Shown here: piece after piece, positions 18,606 to 27,148 of the stretch
Layout of the letters: each line of letters opens with the position of its first letter
Position numbering within the stretch: the first letter of the stretch is position 1
Assembly (NCBI GenBank): GCA_963809965.1
Contig: CAWELU010000001.1
Span: 248,001 to 312,000 of the forward strand
Source: CAIWHR01 sp963809965
GTDB taxonomy: Bacteria > Pseudomonadota > Gammaproteobacteria > Burkholderiales > Casimicrobiaceae
Length of the DNA: 64,000 nucleotides
Direction: 5' to 3'
Notes under the pieces: model-generated
Database searches by the model: none
Told to the model about the DNA's origin: nothing
Seen by the model: the letters and a program-made list of their open reading frames with translations, nothing else
Translations under genes and position numbers: made by a program

Positions 18606-20031
18606 ATGACGACCCCCTTCCGTCGTACCCCGATTGCGGCTGCCCTTGTCGGCCTCGCATTGGCGCTTGTCGGCGGACAGGCGTCCGGCACCGGCTTCCA
18701 GCTGAACGAACAGAGCGCGAGCTCGATCGGCAATGCGTTCGCCGGCGGGGCCGCCTTTACCGACGACGTGACTGGCATGTGGTGGAACCCGGCCGTGCTC
18801 TCACAGTTCACGCGCGGGCAAATAGCCGGCGCTGTGCACATCGTCACCCCCTCGATCAAGTTCCGGAATGACGGCTCACTCCCGGCCCAATTCCAGCCGC
18901 TCGGCGGCGATGGTGGTGATGCCGGCAACGTCAACTTCGTGCCGAATGGGTACGTGTCGGTGCCGATCAATCCACAGTTTGCGTTCGGCCTCGGCATCAA
19001 TGCTCCGTTCGGCCTCACGACGAATTACGACGAGGGCTGGCTCGGCCGGTACCAGGGGCTCAAGTCTTCGATCTTGACGGTCAATGTCAACCCCGCGCTG
19101 TCGTGGCGGGTGAGCCCGCAATTCGCCATCGGGGTCGGCGCCAACTACCAGTACCTCAGAGCCACGTTGACGCAGAACGTCAACTATTCGGCCGTGCTTG
19201 CGGGCACTGCCGCAAGCAGCCGCGGCGGCCGGCCAGATTCCCGCATCGCTTATCCCATCGATCATCGCCGCGACCCCGGGGCTCGACTCGAAGGCGACGG
19301 TCAGGGGCGACGACGGGGCGTGGGGCTGGAACATCGGGGTCGCGTGGGACGTCACGCCCCAATTTCGCCTGGCCGGCGGCTATCGCTCGGAAATCAAATT
19401 GAACGTGTCGGCCGATCAGACGCTCGAAAACCCCATTGTGACCGTCCCGCCGGGCACCTCGCCGACGGTGGCTGCGACGGTGGCCACGCTCTCCGCCACG
19501 GTCAACAGCAGGTTGTTGTACAACAAGGGTGTCACCTCCGACATCACGTTGCCGGCGATCGCCAACGTGTCGATGCTCTACCGGATCGACCCGCAATGGG
19601 AGGTGATGGCCGACGTGCAGTACACCGGCTGGTCGAGCATCCCGAAGCTCCAAGTTCGACCCGACCGACGGCTCCGCGCTCCTCGGTGGTGCCGCTCAAC
19701 TGGGACGATTCGTACAAGTACTCGGTCGGCGCGAGCTACCGGTACAACGAGCAATGGAAGGCCCGGGTCGGCGTGGCCTTCGACCAGACGCCCGCCAATT
19801 CGACGGATACGACGGTCCGGCTGCCGGACTCCGACCGCTGGTGGCTCGCGCTCGGCGGCGAGTACAAGTATTCGCCGAACCTCAAGTTCGACGCCGGCTT
19901 CGTCTACATCTTTGCGGACAGCCCGAGCTTCAACCAGAATCAGGGAAGCACGGCGCTCAACGGGTTGGTCAACGGGTCATTCGACGCGAGCACGACGATC
20001 TTTTCGATGCAGGCGACGTACTATGTTCTGA
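18606..20031 (+). CDS. fadL: FadL/OmpP1-family long-chain fatty acid outer-membrane porin (four apparent +1 frameshifts)
   Basis: Outer-membrane beta-barrel that admits hydrophobic substrates such as long-chain fatty acids. It starts with a signal peptide (hydrophobic core IAAALVGLALALVGG, then QASGTGFQLNEQSASSIGNA, the usual mature FadL start). Continuous sense needs one base removed at about 19202-19204 (GGG), 19650-19651 (CC), 19681-19682 (CC) and 20025 (G). The last correction restores a natural ending MQATYYF with TGA at 20029-20031, the expected terminal aromatic of a barrel. The corrected length is about 473 residues. AAGGAGACAG precedes the start. In the fatty-acid block it supplies substrate to FadD. 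Confidence 0.85.
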
Positions 20032-20059
20032 TGTCGTCGCGCTACGATCGGCGAACCAC

Positions 20060-20091
20060 GGAACACGGCCGGGGCGACCCGGCCGTGTTCC
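20060..20091 (+). terminator. Strong hairpin after fadL
   Basis: A perfect 14-base-pair stem, GGAACACGGCCGGG (20060-20073) with CCCGGCCGTGTTCC (20078-20091) and loop GCGA, lies 28 bases after the restored fadL stop. It lacks a T tract, so it may act as a mRNA-end stabiliser or weak terminator. Confidence 0.55.
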
Positions 20092-20178
20092 CTTGGACGC
20101 GTGCTCGCGCCGCGGAGTGCGGGCATCGGGTCATGGGATCGCGACCGTCGGCGCCCCGCTAACCCAAGGAGAGTCACC

Positions 20179-20740
20179 ATGCGCAAGCTGTCGATCGCAG
20201 CTCCTCGCCGTGCTGTGTTTCGGCACGTGCGCACTCGCCGCCGAGGTCGGCGGCGTCAAGCTCGCCGACAAGGCCACGGTCGGCGGGCAGGAGCTCGTGC
20301 TTAACGGTGCCGGCATCCGGACGCGCGCGATCTTCAAGGTCTACGTCGGCAGCCTGTACGTGCCCGCGAAGGCGTCCGACCTGGCCGCGGTGGTGGCCAA
20401 AGGCCCCCGGCGGATCCAGATGAACCTGTTGCGCAATGTGTCGGCGGACGACCTGGTGAACGCGCTGGTCGACGGGCTCAAGGAGAACTCCGGGACCGAC
20501 GAGTTCAATGCGGTCAAGCCGCAGACCGACCAACTCGTCTCGATCATGAAGTCGTTCGGCGAGGTGAAGGAAGGCAATGTGGTCACGCTGGACTTCGTTG
20601 ACGGCGCGACCGTCGTCGGCTTCAACGGCGCGGCGAAGGGAACCATTCCCGGGGAGCCGTTCAACCGGGCGCTGACGAAGATCTGGCTCGGCGACAAGCC
20701 GGTGCAGGCGGATCTCAAGAAGGCGATGCTCGGCGGCTGA
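20179..20740 (+). CDS. Chalcone isomerase-like periplasmic protein (one apparent +1 frameshift)
   Basis: Secreted protein of about 186 residues after removal of one base in the CC at 20203-20204. The corrected start reads MRKLSI followed by a hydrophobic signal core ending CALA/AEVGGVKL. The mature part has the bacterial chalcone-isomerase-like pattern: VGGQELVLNGAGIRTRAIFK, VYVGSLYVPAK, and a C-terminal GTIPGEPFNRALTKIWLGD. These bacterial homologues do not make flavonoids; fatty-acid binding has been suggested for related folds. AAGGAGAG lies just upstream of ATG 20179. It follows fadL directly. Confidence 0.82.
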
Positions 20741-20750
20741 CCGGCGACGC

Positions 20751-21764
20751 GTGCCCGACTTCTGGCAGTCCAGCGGATACCGGCTGCTCGCACGGGGCGC
20801 GGACGGAAGACTCACGCTTACCGACGACTTCCTGCGCTCGCTGTTGCTGCGACCCGAGCTCGCGCCAATCGCCGAGTCCTGCGCGGCTGAGCGTGCCTTG
20901 CACGAGAAGCTCTTCGCCGCGCCGCGCGCCGCGGTCACCGAATCCGAGCTCGCGCCGATCGTCGATGCGGATGCGCGCGAGAACTTCCGCATCTGGCTGC
21001 GCTTCCGCCAGCGGCTCGTCGCCGCGCCGTCGATCGAGGCGGCGTATGTCGCGCTCTTCCGCGACGGCGTCGACGTCCCGCCGCTCTTCGTCGCGCAGCT
21101 GACCCAGATCCTGCTGCGGCACATTCTCGGCGTCGCCGCTGACCCGATGGAGGCACGCGCGGCGGAAATGCTGTTCCGCACGCAGAAGATTGCCGTGCTC
21201 GACGACGGTGCCGTGATGGCCGCCGATGAGCGCGCAGTCGAGCGCTACGCGACCACCGGTGGCTTTGGCAGTCTTGGCGAGCTGCTCCAGCGCCACCGCG
21301 CACCCGTGCGCACGGTCGATCTCGACGTGCTCAACGCGGACAATGCGCCGACCTACTGGGACCGCGACGAGCGCCTCGACCTCGCGGTCAGCCTCAATCG
21401 CGGGCGGCCGGCGCTGAACGGACTGTGCCGTGTGCTGGAGCGTTGGATCGCGCATTTTCTCGGCGTTGGCGTGACCATTCATCCGCAGCGCGAGATCGAC
21501 GACCGGCGCTGGGTCTGGCATGTGGGACTGACGGTGGAAGCGAGCGCGCTCCTGAACGATCTGTACAATGGCGTCGATGTCGACGACGAACGGATGGCAC
21601 GGCTCCTGTGTCTGTTCGAATTGACGTTCAACGATCCGGCCGACATGCGGCCGGCGATCGCCGGCCGACCCGTTTATCTCGCCATGGCGATGGACGGCGA
21701 CGCGCGGCTGAAAATGAAGCCGCAGAATCTCCTCCTCAACCTGCCGCTCGCGCGGTCGCAATAA
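20751..21764 (+). CDS. Conserved hypothetical protein, DUF6352-like
   Basis: Protein of 337 residues starting GTG CCC GAC (MPDFWQSSGYRLLARG), 10 bases after the preceding stop, so probably co-transcribed with it. Features include TLTDDFLRSLLLRPELAPIA, a central RTVDLDVLNADNAPTYW and WHVGLTVEASALLNDLYNG. No signal peptide or membrane segment is evident. It looks like the proteobacterial family catalogued as DUF6352, recalled rather than searched; no biochemical role is known to me. Confidence 0.7.
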   Translation: MPDFWQSSGYRLLARGADGRLTLTDDFLRSLLLRPELAPIAESCAAERALHEKLFAAPRAAVTESELAPIVDADARENFRIWLRFRQRLVAAPSIEAAYVALFRDGVDVPPLFVAQLTQILLRHILGVAADPMEARAAEMLFRTQKIAVLDDGAVMAADERAVERYATTGGFGSLGELLQRHRAPVRTVDLDVLNADNAPTYWDRDERLDLAVSLNRGRPALNGLCRVLERWIAHFLGVGVTIHPQREIDDRRWVWHVGLTVEASALLNDLYNGVDVDDERMARLLCLFELTFNDPADMRPAIAGRPVYLAMAMDGDARLKMKPQNLLLNLPLARSQ

Positions 21765-21777
21765 GCGAACTCACGCC

Positions 21778-22371
21778 ATGGTCATGCGCACCATACCGCT
21801 TGCCTTCCAGACGGTTCCTCTCCTGATCGCGTTGGCCGGCGTCCCGGCCGGTGCCCAAACGGCGGCCCCGCCGGAAGCCAATCCCGCGCCGGCCGCGTCC
21901 GCGCAGACCATGGTTGCTGGCACGGAGGACTTTACTGCGCTCGCCTGGCTCGAAGGCTGCTGGCGCGGCAGTGTGAACCAGCGCGAGTTCAACGAGCACT
22001 GGCTGCCGCCGCGCGGCGGCCTCATGCTCGGCGCGAGCCACACCGTCTTCCAGGGGCGGACCCAGGGTTACGAATACCTGCGGCTCGAGGTTCGCCCCGA
22101 CGGTGTCTACTACGTCGCCGCGCCGACCGGCAAGAACGAGGTCGCCTACCGACTTGTCGAACGGACCCTGGACACCGCGACCGGTCGCACCGACGAGTTG
22201 TTCACCTTCGCGAATCCGGCGCAGGACTTTCCCCAGAAGATCATCTACCGGAAGGGATCGGAAGGATGGCTTTATGCGACCGTCGAAGGCAAGGTCGACG
22301 CGGCGCCCAAGCAAGTGATCTATCCGATGCGCAGGATCGGGTGCGAGTCGGGCGAGTTCATCCGCCGCTGA
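21778..22371 (+). CDS. DUF6265-like secreted protein
   Basis: Exported protein of 197 residues: signal peptide with core PLLIALAGVPAGAQ, a Pro/Ala linker, then a compact domain LAWLEGCWRGSVNQREFNEH, WLPPRGGLMLGASHTVF, and a C-terminal QDFPQKIIYRKGSEGWLYA. The WLxGxW...GG.MLG pattern is that of the DUF6265 family, a lipocalin-like beta barrel by resemblance. Start is ATG 21778 or 21784, 13-19 bases after the preceding gene. Function unknown. Confidence 0.7.
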   Translation: MVMRTIPLAFQTVPLLIALAGVPAGAQTAAPPEANPAPAASAQTMVAGTEDFTALAWLEGCWRGSVNQREFNEHWLPPRGGLMLGASHTVFQGRTQGYEYLRLEVRPDGVYYVAAPTGKNEVAYRLVERTLDTATGRTDELFTFANPAQDFPQKIIYRKGSEGWLYATVEGKVDAAPKQVIYPMRRIGCESGEFIRR

Positions 22372-22386
22372 CGTACTGACGTAATC

Positions 22387-22561
22387 CGGGCTCCCAAGCG
22401 CTACCCAGCGCGGGGCCCCTGCTACCCGGCTCGCGCCGCCGCGTCCTCCATTGCTGCCGCGGCGTGCGAATGGCGTGCGTCGGCCGCGTTGCGTCGACTC
22501 GCCTGGTCGCATCCCCACGCGCTACCCAGCGCGCGGGGCCCCTGCTACCCGGCTCGCGCCG
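22387..22561 (-). repeat. Hairpin repeat element, 1.5 copies (family copy B)
   Basis: Read on the minus strand, this is a relative of the repeats at 26171-26410. Both begin GGCGCGAG..GGG.AGCAGGGG and share ATGCGACCAGGCGAGTCGAC. The core hairpin is CCCCGCGCGCT, loop GGGT, AGCGCGTGGGG: a different loop from copy A but a preserved stem with one G-U pair. A second, truncated unit follows. The element begins inside the end of rnhA and supplies its stop codon. The 22372-22521 gap contains no gene. Confidence 0.75.
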
Positions 22562-22977
22562 CGATTGGCAAGCGCGTCGGCGCGATCGTTGCCGGGGTGG
22601 CCGTTGTGGCCCCGGACCCAATGCCACCGAACGCGATGCGCTGCGGCCAGCGCGTCGAGCTCACGCCAGAGCTCGGCATTCTTGACCGGCTTGCGGTCCG
22701 CTGTCTTCCAGCCGTTCTTCTTCCAGCCGTGGATCCAGCTTTCGATTCCGTTCTTGACGTACTGCGAGTCGGTGAACAGATCGACTTCGCAGCCCCGCTT
22801 GAGGATCGCGAGCGCGCGAATCACCGCGGTCAGTTCCATCCGATTGTTGGTGGTCGCCGGATCACCGCCGCAAAGCTCCTTTTCGTGATCGCGCCAGACC
22901 AGGAGCGCACCCCAGCCCCCCGGTCCCGGATTGCCCCTGCACGCGCCGTCGGTGTAGATCGTGACCGTGCCGCTCAT
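22522..22977 (-). CDS. rnhA: Ribonuclease HI
   Basis: Cleaves the RNA strand of RNA-DNA hybrids (Okazaki primers, R-loops) with Mg2+. In 151 residues the four acidic catalytic residues are in place: IYTDGACRGNPGPGGW, NNRMELTAVIRAL, DLFTDSQYVKNGI and GHNGHPGNDRADALA. The last dozen residues (GASRVAGAPRAG) and the TAG stop come from the repeat element at 22387-22561, which has replaced the usual tail. Start ATG 22977 overlaps the stop of the methyltransferase gene by ATGA. Confidence 0.93.
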   Translation of the reverse strand: MSGTVTIYTDGACRGNPGPGGWGALLVWRDHEKELCGGDPATTNNRMELTAVIRALAILKRGCEVDLFTDSQYVKNGIESWIHGWKKNGWKTADRKPVKNAELWRELDALAAAHRVRWHWVRGHNGHPGNDRADALANRGASRVAGAPRAG

Positions 22978-23744
22978 TCGACCAGTCCCGCGATCGTTTC
23001 CGGGACGCGCTCGATGCACTGGCGGGCCTGGCGCGGCGCGGCGGCGAGACCGTTCTGGCGCCGTTCCCAGGCCGGTGTGATGACGCGCATGCCGAGCACT
23101 TTCTTGGTGGCGCGGAGGAAGTAGACCCCGCCGCCGACGGGCCACCAGCGATCGCCGGCGGACTCGAAGAAGCCGCAGCGCGCGCGCCACTTCTCGTTCA
23201 CGAACGGGGGCACGTAGCAGTCGAGGGCCCCGCCGGTCACCTCGAAGCCAAGAAGAGCGAGCCAGTCCTTGAGCCGGTAGAGCGCGATGAAGTTACCGGT
23301 CCAGGGCGGCGTCTCGCCGCGCCCGAAGTACCGCTTGGCGCCGAACAGGCTGAACGGATTGAAACCTGAGATCAGGACCTGACCCTCGGCGCGCATGGCG
23401 CGGTAGACCTCGCGCAGCGTCTGATGGGGCTCGCGCGAGAACTCGAGTGCGTGCGGCAGGACGATCAGGTCGATGGCGTTTTCCGGGAAGGGAAGCCAGT
23501 GCGGGTCTGCACGTATCTGCGCGGCAGTCCCGTCGTCGACGGTCCAGCGCGCCGCAATTCGGCTCTGCGCGAGAAACGAGCATGCCGGCAGCCCGACCTG
23601 GATCGCGTGGAAGCCGAAGATGTCGGCAACGGTCCGGTCGAACCACGCCTGCTCGCGTGCGAGTACGTATTGGCCGAGCGGGGTCGCCAACCAGTCGGCG
23701 AGCGTCGTTGACAGGTCGACGCTCGCTCCGGAAGATGCGTCCAT
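22974..23744 (-). CDS. Class I SAM-dependent methyltransferase-like protein
   Basis: Cytoplasmic protein of 256 residues from ATG 23744. It starts SSGASVDLSTTLADWLATPL, has the acidic and hydrophobic pattern of a type-11 methyltransferase (LPFPENAIDLIVLPHALEFS, then LREVYRAMRAEGQVLISGFN), and a C-terminal FFLRATK-like strand. The classic glycine-rich motif I is poorly preserved. In betaproteobacteria this gene typically neighbours gloB and rnhA, as here. Its ATG overlaps the divergent gloB ATG in the string CATG; a longer N-terminus from 23780 is possible but would intrude on gloB. Substrate unknown. Confidence 0.78.
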   Translation of the reverse strand: MDASSGASVDLSTTLADWLATPLGQYVLAREQAWFDRTVADIFGFHAIQVGLPACSFLAQSRIAARWTVDDGTAAQIRADPHWLPFPENAIDLIVLPHALEFSREPHQTLREVYRAMRAEGQVLISGFNPFSLFGAKRYFGRGETPPWTGNFIALYRLKDWLALLGFEVTGGALDCYVPPFVNEKWRARCGFFESAGDRWWPVGGGVYFLRATKKVLGMRVITPAWERRQNGLAAAPRQARQCIERVPETIAGLVE

Positions 23745-24522
23745 GCCGGCGATTATCCCCATCCCCGCCTTCAGCGACAACTACATCTGGCTCGTGCGCG
23801 AAGGTGCCCACGCGGCGGTCGTCGACCCCGGCGATGCCGCGCCGGTGCTCGCCTATCTCGACGGCGAGCGGCTCGAACTATCGGCCATCCTCAACACGCA
23901 TCACCATGGAGACCATGTCGGCGGCAACGCCGGCCTGCTCGCGCGATTCGCCGTGCCGGTGTTCGGGCCCGCGCGCGAGGCGATCCCGGCCCGTACGCAT
24001 GCGCTGCAGGAGGGCGACCGCATCACGGTACCCGGGATCGGTCTTGCGCTTGCGATCCTGGACGTTCCGGGGCACACGGGCGGCCACATCGCCTACGTAG
24101 GCGAGACTGACGGTATTCCGCTCGCCTTTGTCGGCGATACATTGTTCGCCGGCGGCTGCGGGCGGTTGTTCGAAGGCACGCCAGGGCAGATGGTCGCCTC
24201 GCTCGCGAAGCTGGCCGGTCTGCCCGACGAAACCCGAGTCTACTGCGCCCACGAGTACACGCTTGCGAACCTGCGTTTCGCCAGGGCGGTGGAGCCGCGC
24301 AGTGCGGCGCTGCGTGCGCGGCAGGCGCGCGAGGAGGACAAGCGCGCCCGCAACCTACCCACGGTGCCGTCTACCGTGGCCGACGAGCGCGCAACGAACC
24401 CCTTCCTGCGCGCCGACGTGCCGGACGTGTTCGCTGCGGCCGAGGCCCATGCGGGACGAAGGCTTTCCGGTGCCCTAGAAGCGTTCGCCACGCTGCGCGA
24501 GTGGAAGAACGGATTTCGGTAG
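23743..24522 (+). CDS. gloB: Hydroxyacylglutathione hydrolase (glyoxalase II)
   Basis: Hydrolyses S-lactoylglutathione to D-lactate and glutathione in methylglyoxal detoxification. The 259-residue protein has the metallo-beta-lactamase signature ILNTHHHGDHVGGNAGLL, further metal ligands in VPGHTGGHIAYVG and GDTLFAGGCGRLFEG, and YCAHEYTLANLRFA plus the C-terminal NPFLRA segment that binds glutathione. ATG 23743 overlaps the start codon of the divergent methyltransferase gene, so the two 5' ends are constrained together. Confidence 0.93.
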   Translation: MPAIIPIPAFSDNYIWLVREGAHAAVVDPGDAAPVLAYLDGERLELSAILNTHHHGDHVGGNAGLLARFAVPVFGPAREAIPARTHALQEGDRITVPGIGLALAILDVPGHTGGHIAYVGETDGIPLAFVGDTLFAGGCGRLFEGTPGQMVASLAKLAGLPDETRVYCAHEYTLANLRFARAVEPRSAALRARQAREEDKRARNLPTVPSTVADERATNPFLRADVPDVFAAAEAHAGRRLSGALEAFATLREWKNGFR

Positions 24523-24638
24523 GGGTCGGCCGCAGCGGATCGCGATAGCGGCACGCGATGCCGACCGCTGTCGGTTGACGCTTCTGCCCTCCACGCCTAA
24601 CATCGCCGCAACCCCGCCCGGGTCGCCGATCGAACGAA

Positions 24639-26168
24639 TTGCGCCTACGTACACTCGTCCCGTTCACGATGATCGCGGTGCTCGCCGCTTGCGCGGCACC
24701 GGGCACGGAACATCCGACCATCGTTCCGGAAACGCCCGTCGCAGTCGAGGCACCTCCGGCGGTCGTCCCCGAGCATGCGGAGATCGTCGTCGTCGATGAT
24801 CCCGTGGTGGTCGTTCCAGACTCGGATTCGGCGATCGGCGGGTGGGGCGACCTCGAGCCGCTCGCGCCGCCCGCCGATGATCTCTGGGACCGCATCCGCA
24901 AGGGATACGCGATGCCCGAACTCGACAACCCGCTGGTCGAGAAATGGGAGCAGTGGTACGCGACGCGGCCCGACTACGTTGCGCGGATGATCGATCGCAG
25001 TCGCCGCTACCTGTACTACATCGTGGTCGAGGTCGAGCAGCGCGGCATGCCGCTCGAGATCGCACTGCTTCCGATGATCGAGAGCGCGTACAACCCCCAC
25101 GCGGTTTCGACCAGCCGTGCGTCAGGGATCTGGCAGTTCATTCCGTCGACCGGGACGCACTACGGGCTCAAGCAGAACTTCTGGTTCGATTCGCGGCGCG
25201 ACGTCGTTGCCGCGACCGGCGGCGCACTCAACTATCTGCAGAAGCTTCATGCCGACTTCTCGGACTGGCAACTCGCACTTGCGGCCTACAACTGGGGCGA
25301 GGGAAATGTCGCGCGGGCCATCTCGAAGAACCAGAACGCCGGCAAGCCCGCCGAGTACGAGAGCCTCGCGATGCCGGACGAGACGCGCAATTACCTGCCG
25401 AAGCTGCAGGCGGTCAAGAACATCGTCCGTGATCCGGAAAAATACGGCCTCGAGCTCGGTGACGTCCCGGACGCCCCCTATTTTGCGGTGGTCAAGACGA
25501 CCCGGAAGATGGATGTGCGGCGGGCCGCGGAACTGGCCGAGATGTCGGTCGAGGAATTCCAGTACCTGAACCCGCAGCACAACCGGCCGGTCATTGCCGG
25601 GGCCGACGAGTACACGATCCTGCTGCCCATCGACAAGGCGGAGCTCTTCGCCGCGAAGCTCGAGCTGACCGACCAGCCGCTGGTGTCCTGGCAGGCGCAC
25701 CGTCTGCGCACTGGCGAGACGCTGCCGCTGGTGGCGGGCAGGTTCGGAATGTCGGTGGAGACGTTGCGGGCGGTCAACGGGATCGGCGCGAAGGCAAAGG
25801 TTCTAGTTGGCCAAACCTTGCTCGTGCCGTCGCAGCGCCCTACCCAGGACGCGGAGCAGACGCTGACGAACGCCGTCTTCACGACGGTCCCGCAGGGCCG
25901 CACGTTCTACTACCGTGTGAAGCGCGGCGATTCCCTCACGGGGATCGCTGCCCGCTACGCCGTGACTACGCAGGACCTGCGGCGCTGGAACGCTCTTGGC
26001 CAGAACGCGCTCAGGACCGGCCAGTCGCTGCGTATCACCAGCAACCTTGCGCCGAACGCCGGCAAAGCGAAGCGGGCCGCCGGAACGAAAGCGAAGTCGT
26101 CGCGACCGGCGGCCAAGTCGAACGGTGGACCTCCGTCCGCCAAGTCCGGAACGTCGGGACCGGGGTAG
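24639..26168 (+). CDS. mltD: Membrane-bound lytic murein transglycosylase D
   Basis: Lipoprotein that cuts peptidoglycan glycan strands, forming 1,6-anhydromuramyl ends. The TTG start at 24639 gives MRLRTLVPFTMIAVLAAC, a lipoprotein signal with lipid-modified Cys18; the later ATG 24669 would leave too short a signal. The SLT domain includes the catalytic Glu in LLPMIESAYNPHAVSTSRAS, GIWQFIPSTGTHYGL and LALAAYNWGEGNV. C-terminal LysM modules appear at RLRTGETLPLVAGRFGMSVE and YRVKRGDSLTGIAARYAV. The end is a Lys/Ser/Gly-rich tail. A tandem hairpin repeat begins 3 bases after the TAG stop. Confidence 0.92.
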   Translation: MRLRTLVPFTMIAVLAACAAPGTEHPTIVPETPVAVEAPPAVVPEHAEIVVVDDPVVVVPDSDSAIGGWGDLEPLAPPADDLWDRIRKGYAMPELDNPLVEKWEQWYATRPDYVARMIDRSRRYLYYIVVEVEQRGMPLEIALLPMIESAYNPHAVSTSRASGIWQFIPSTGTHYGLKQNFWFDSRRDVVAATGGALNYLQKLHADFSDWQLALAAYNWGEGNVARAISKNQNAGKPAEYESLAMPDETRNYLPKLQAVKNIVRDPEKYGLELGDVPDAPYFAVVKTTRKMDVRRAAELAEMSVEEFQYLNPQHNRPVIAGADEYTILLPIDKAELFAAKLELTDQPLVSWQAHRLRTGETLPLVAGRFGMSVETLRAVNGIGAKAKVLVGQTLLVPSQRPTQDAEQTLTNAVFTTVPQGRTFYYRVKRGDSLTGIAARYAVTTQDLRRWNALGQNALRTGQSLRITSNLAPNAGKAKRAAGTKAKSSRPAAKSNGGPPSAKSGTSGPG

Positions 26169-26170
26169 CG

Positions 26171-26410
26171 GCGCGAGACGGGCAGCAGGGGCCCCGCGCG
26201 CAAAGCGCGCGGGGATGCGACCAGGCGAGTCGACGCAAAGCGGCCGACGCTCGGAGCGGCGTCCCGTACCGAAGGCAGGTGGAGGCCGCGGCGCGAGACG
26301 GGCAGCAGGGGCCCCGCGCGCAAAGCGCGTGGGGATGCGACCAGGCGAGTCGACGCAAAGCGGCCGACGCTCGGAGCGGCGTCCTGTACCGAAGGCACGC
26401 GGAGGCCGCG
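26171..26410 (+). repeat. Two tandem 120-bp hairpin repeats (family copy A)
   Basis: Units 26171-26290 and 26291-26410 are offset by exactly 120 bases and differ at about four positions. Each contains a long stem: CCCCGCGCGC, loop AAA, GCGCGCGGGG in unit 1, with one G-U change in unit 2. They start 3 bases after the mltD stop. A related element lies at 22387-22561 on the other strand, also at a gene's 3' end. The gap 26169-26513 holds these repeats and a terminator only. Confidence 0.85.
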
Positions 26411-26437
26411 GCTGGCGACGTACCGGGCGCTGAAATG

Positions 26438-26471
26438 AAAACAGGCGACGCGTTGCGCGTCGCCTGTTTTT
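26438..26471. terminator. Bidirectional intrinsic terminator
   Basis: AAAACAGGCGACGCG (26438-26452), loop TTG, CGCGTCGCCTGTTTT then T (to 26471): a perfect 15-bp stem that runs into A/T tracts on both sides. It can end mltD transcription on the plus strand and the H1-like gene on the minus strand. Confidence 0.92.
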
Positions 26472-26513
26472 CGTCCGTCTCGGAACCGAAACGGACCTGC
26501 TGCCGCGGAAGGG

Positions 26514-26897
26514 TTACTTCTTCGCGGCCTTTTTCTTGGTCGCCTTCTTCTTGGGGGCGGCCTTTTTCTTGGTCGCTTTCTTCTTGGTCGCCTTCTTCTT
26601 GGGGGCGGCCTTTTTCTTGGTCGCTTTCTTCTTGGTCGCCTTCTTCTTGGGGGCGGCCTTCTTCTTGGTCGCCTTCTTCTTGGTCGCCTTCTTCTTGGGG
26701 GCGGCCTTCTTCTTCGTCGCCTTCTTCTTCGTTGCCTTCTTCTTGGTCGCCTTCTTCGGAGCGGCCTTCTTCTTGGTCGCCTTCTTCTTGGTCGCCTTCT
26801 TCGGAGCGGCCTTCTTCTTGGTCGCTTTCTTCTTCGTCGCCTTCTTCGGCGCCGGGGCCGCAGCGGCCGGCGTCATCATCGACATCATGTCAGCCAT
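26514..26897 (-). CDS. Histone H1-like lysine/alanine-rich protein
   Basis: A 127-residue protein starting MADMMSMMTPAAAAPAPKK and then built almost wholly of repeated ATKKK and AAPKK blocks to the end (KKATKKKAAKK). Such proteins resemble the C-terminal tail of eukaryotic histone H1 and bacterial HctB/AlgP-type proteins and bind DNA through charge. The DNA is correspondingly repetitive with units of about 15-30 bases, so copy number may vary between strains or be misassembled. AGGAG precedes ATG 26897, a promoter lies at 27019-27046, and a terminator follows at 26438-26471: a monocistronic unit. Confidence 0.85.
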   Translation of the reverse strand: MADMMSMMTPAAAAPAPKKATKKKATKKKAAPKKATKKKATKKKAAPKKATKKKATKKKATKKKAAPKKKATKKKATKKKAAPKKKATKKKATKKKAAPKKKATKKKATKKKAAPKKKATKKKAAKK

Positions 26898-27018
26898 TTC
26901 GTTTCTCCTGTCTGAGTTGCTCTAACTGTTATGGTGCTTCTACTTCGCGCAGGCGGCGCTCCGATTCGTCGATCGCTACCGCAACTACTTGACAAACCCG
27001 GCGTTACCTGCTGCCTGA

Positions 27019-27046
27019 ATTCTAGCCGCATTTTGTTGAATTGCAA
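27019..27046 (-). promoter_or_regulatory. Sigma70 promoter for the H1-like gene
   Basis: On the minus strand TTGCAA (27046-27041), a 16-base spacer and TAGAAT (27024-27019), leaving about 120 bases of leader before ATG 26897. The remainder of 26898-27148 shows no gene. Confidence 0.6.
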
Positions 27047-27148
27047 GATTTCTTCGCCGATTCCCTCGCCCGCATCCGCGACTGTTGCGAATTCGCACAC
27101 AAGAAAATCGGCCGGTTGCGCGGTATCACACGCGCTGTGCGCCGATGG

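Noticed and set aside
26171..26410. CRISPR array
   Set aside because: Only two 120-base units with no unique spacers and no cas genes; it is a tandem hairpin repeat.
26514..26897. Non-coding satellite or CRISPR-like repeat
   Set aside because: The periodicity is codon-based and encodes a lysine/alanine-rich protein with its own promoter, ribosome site and terminator.
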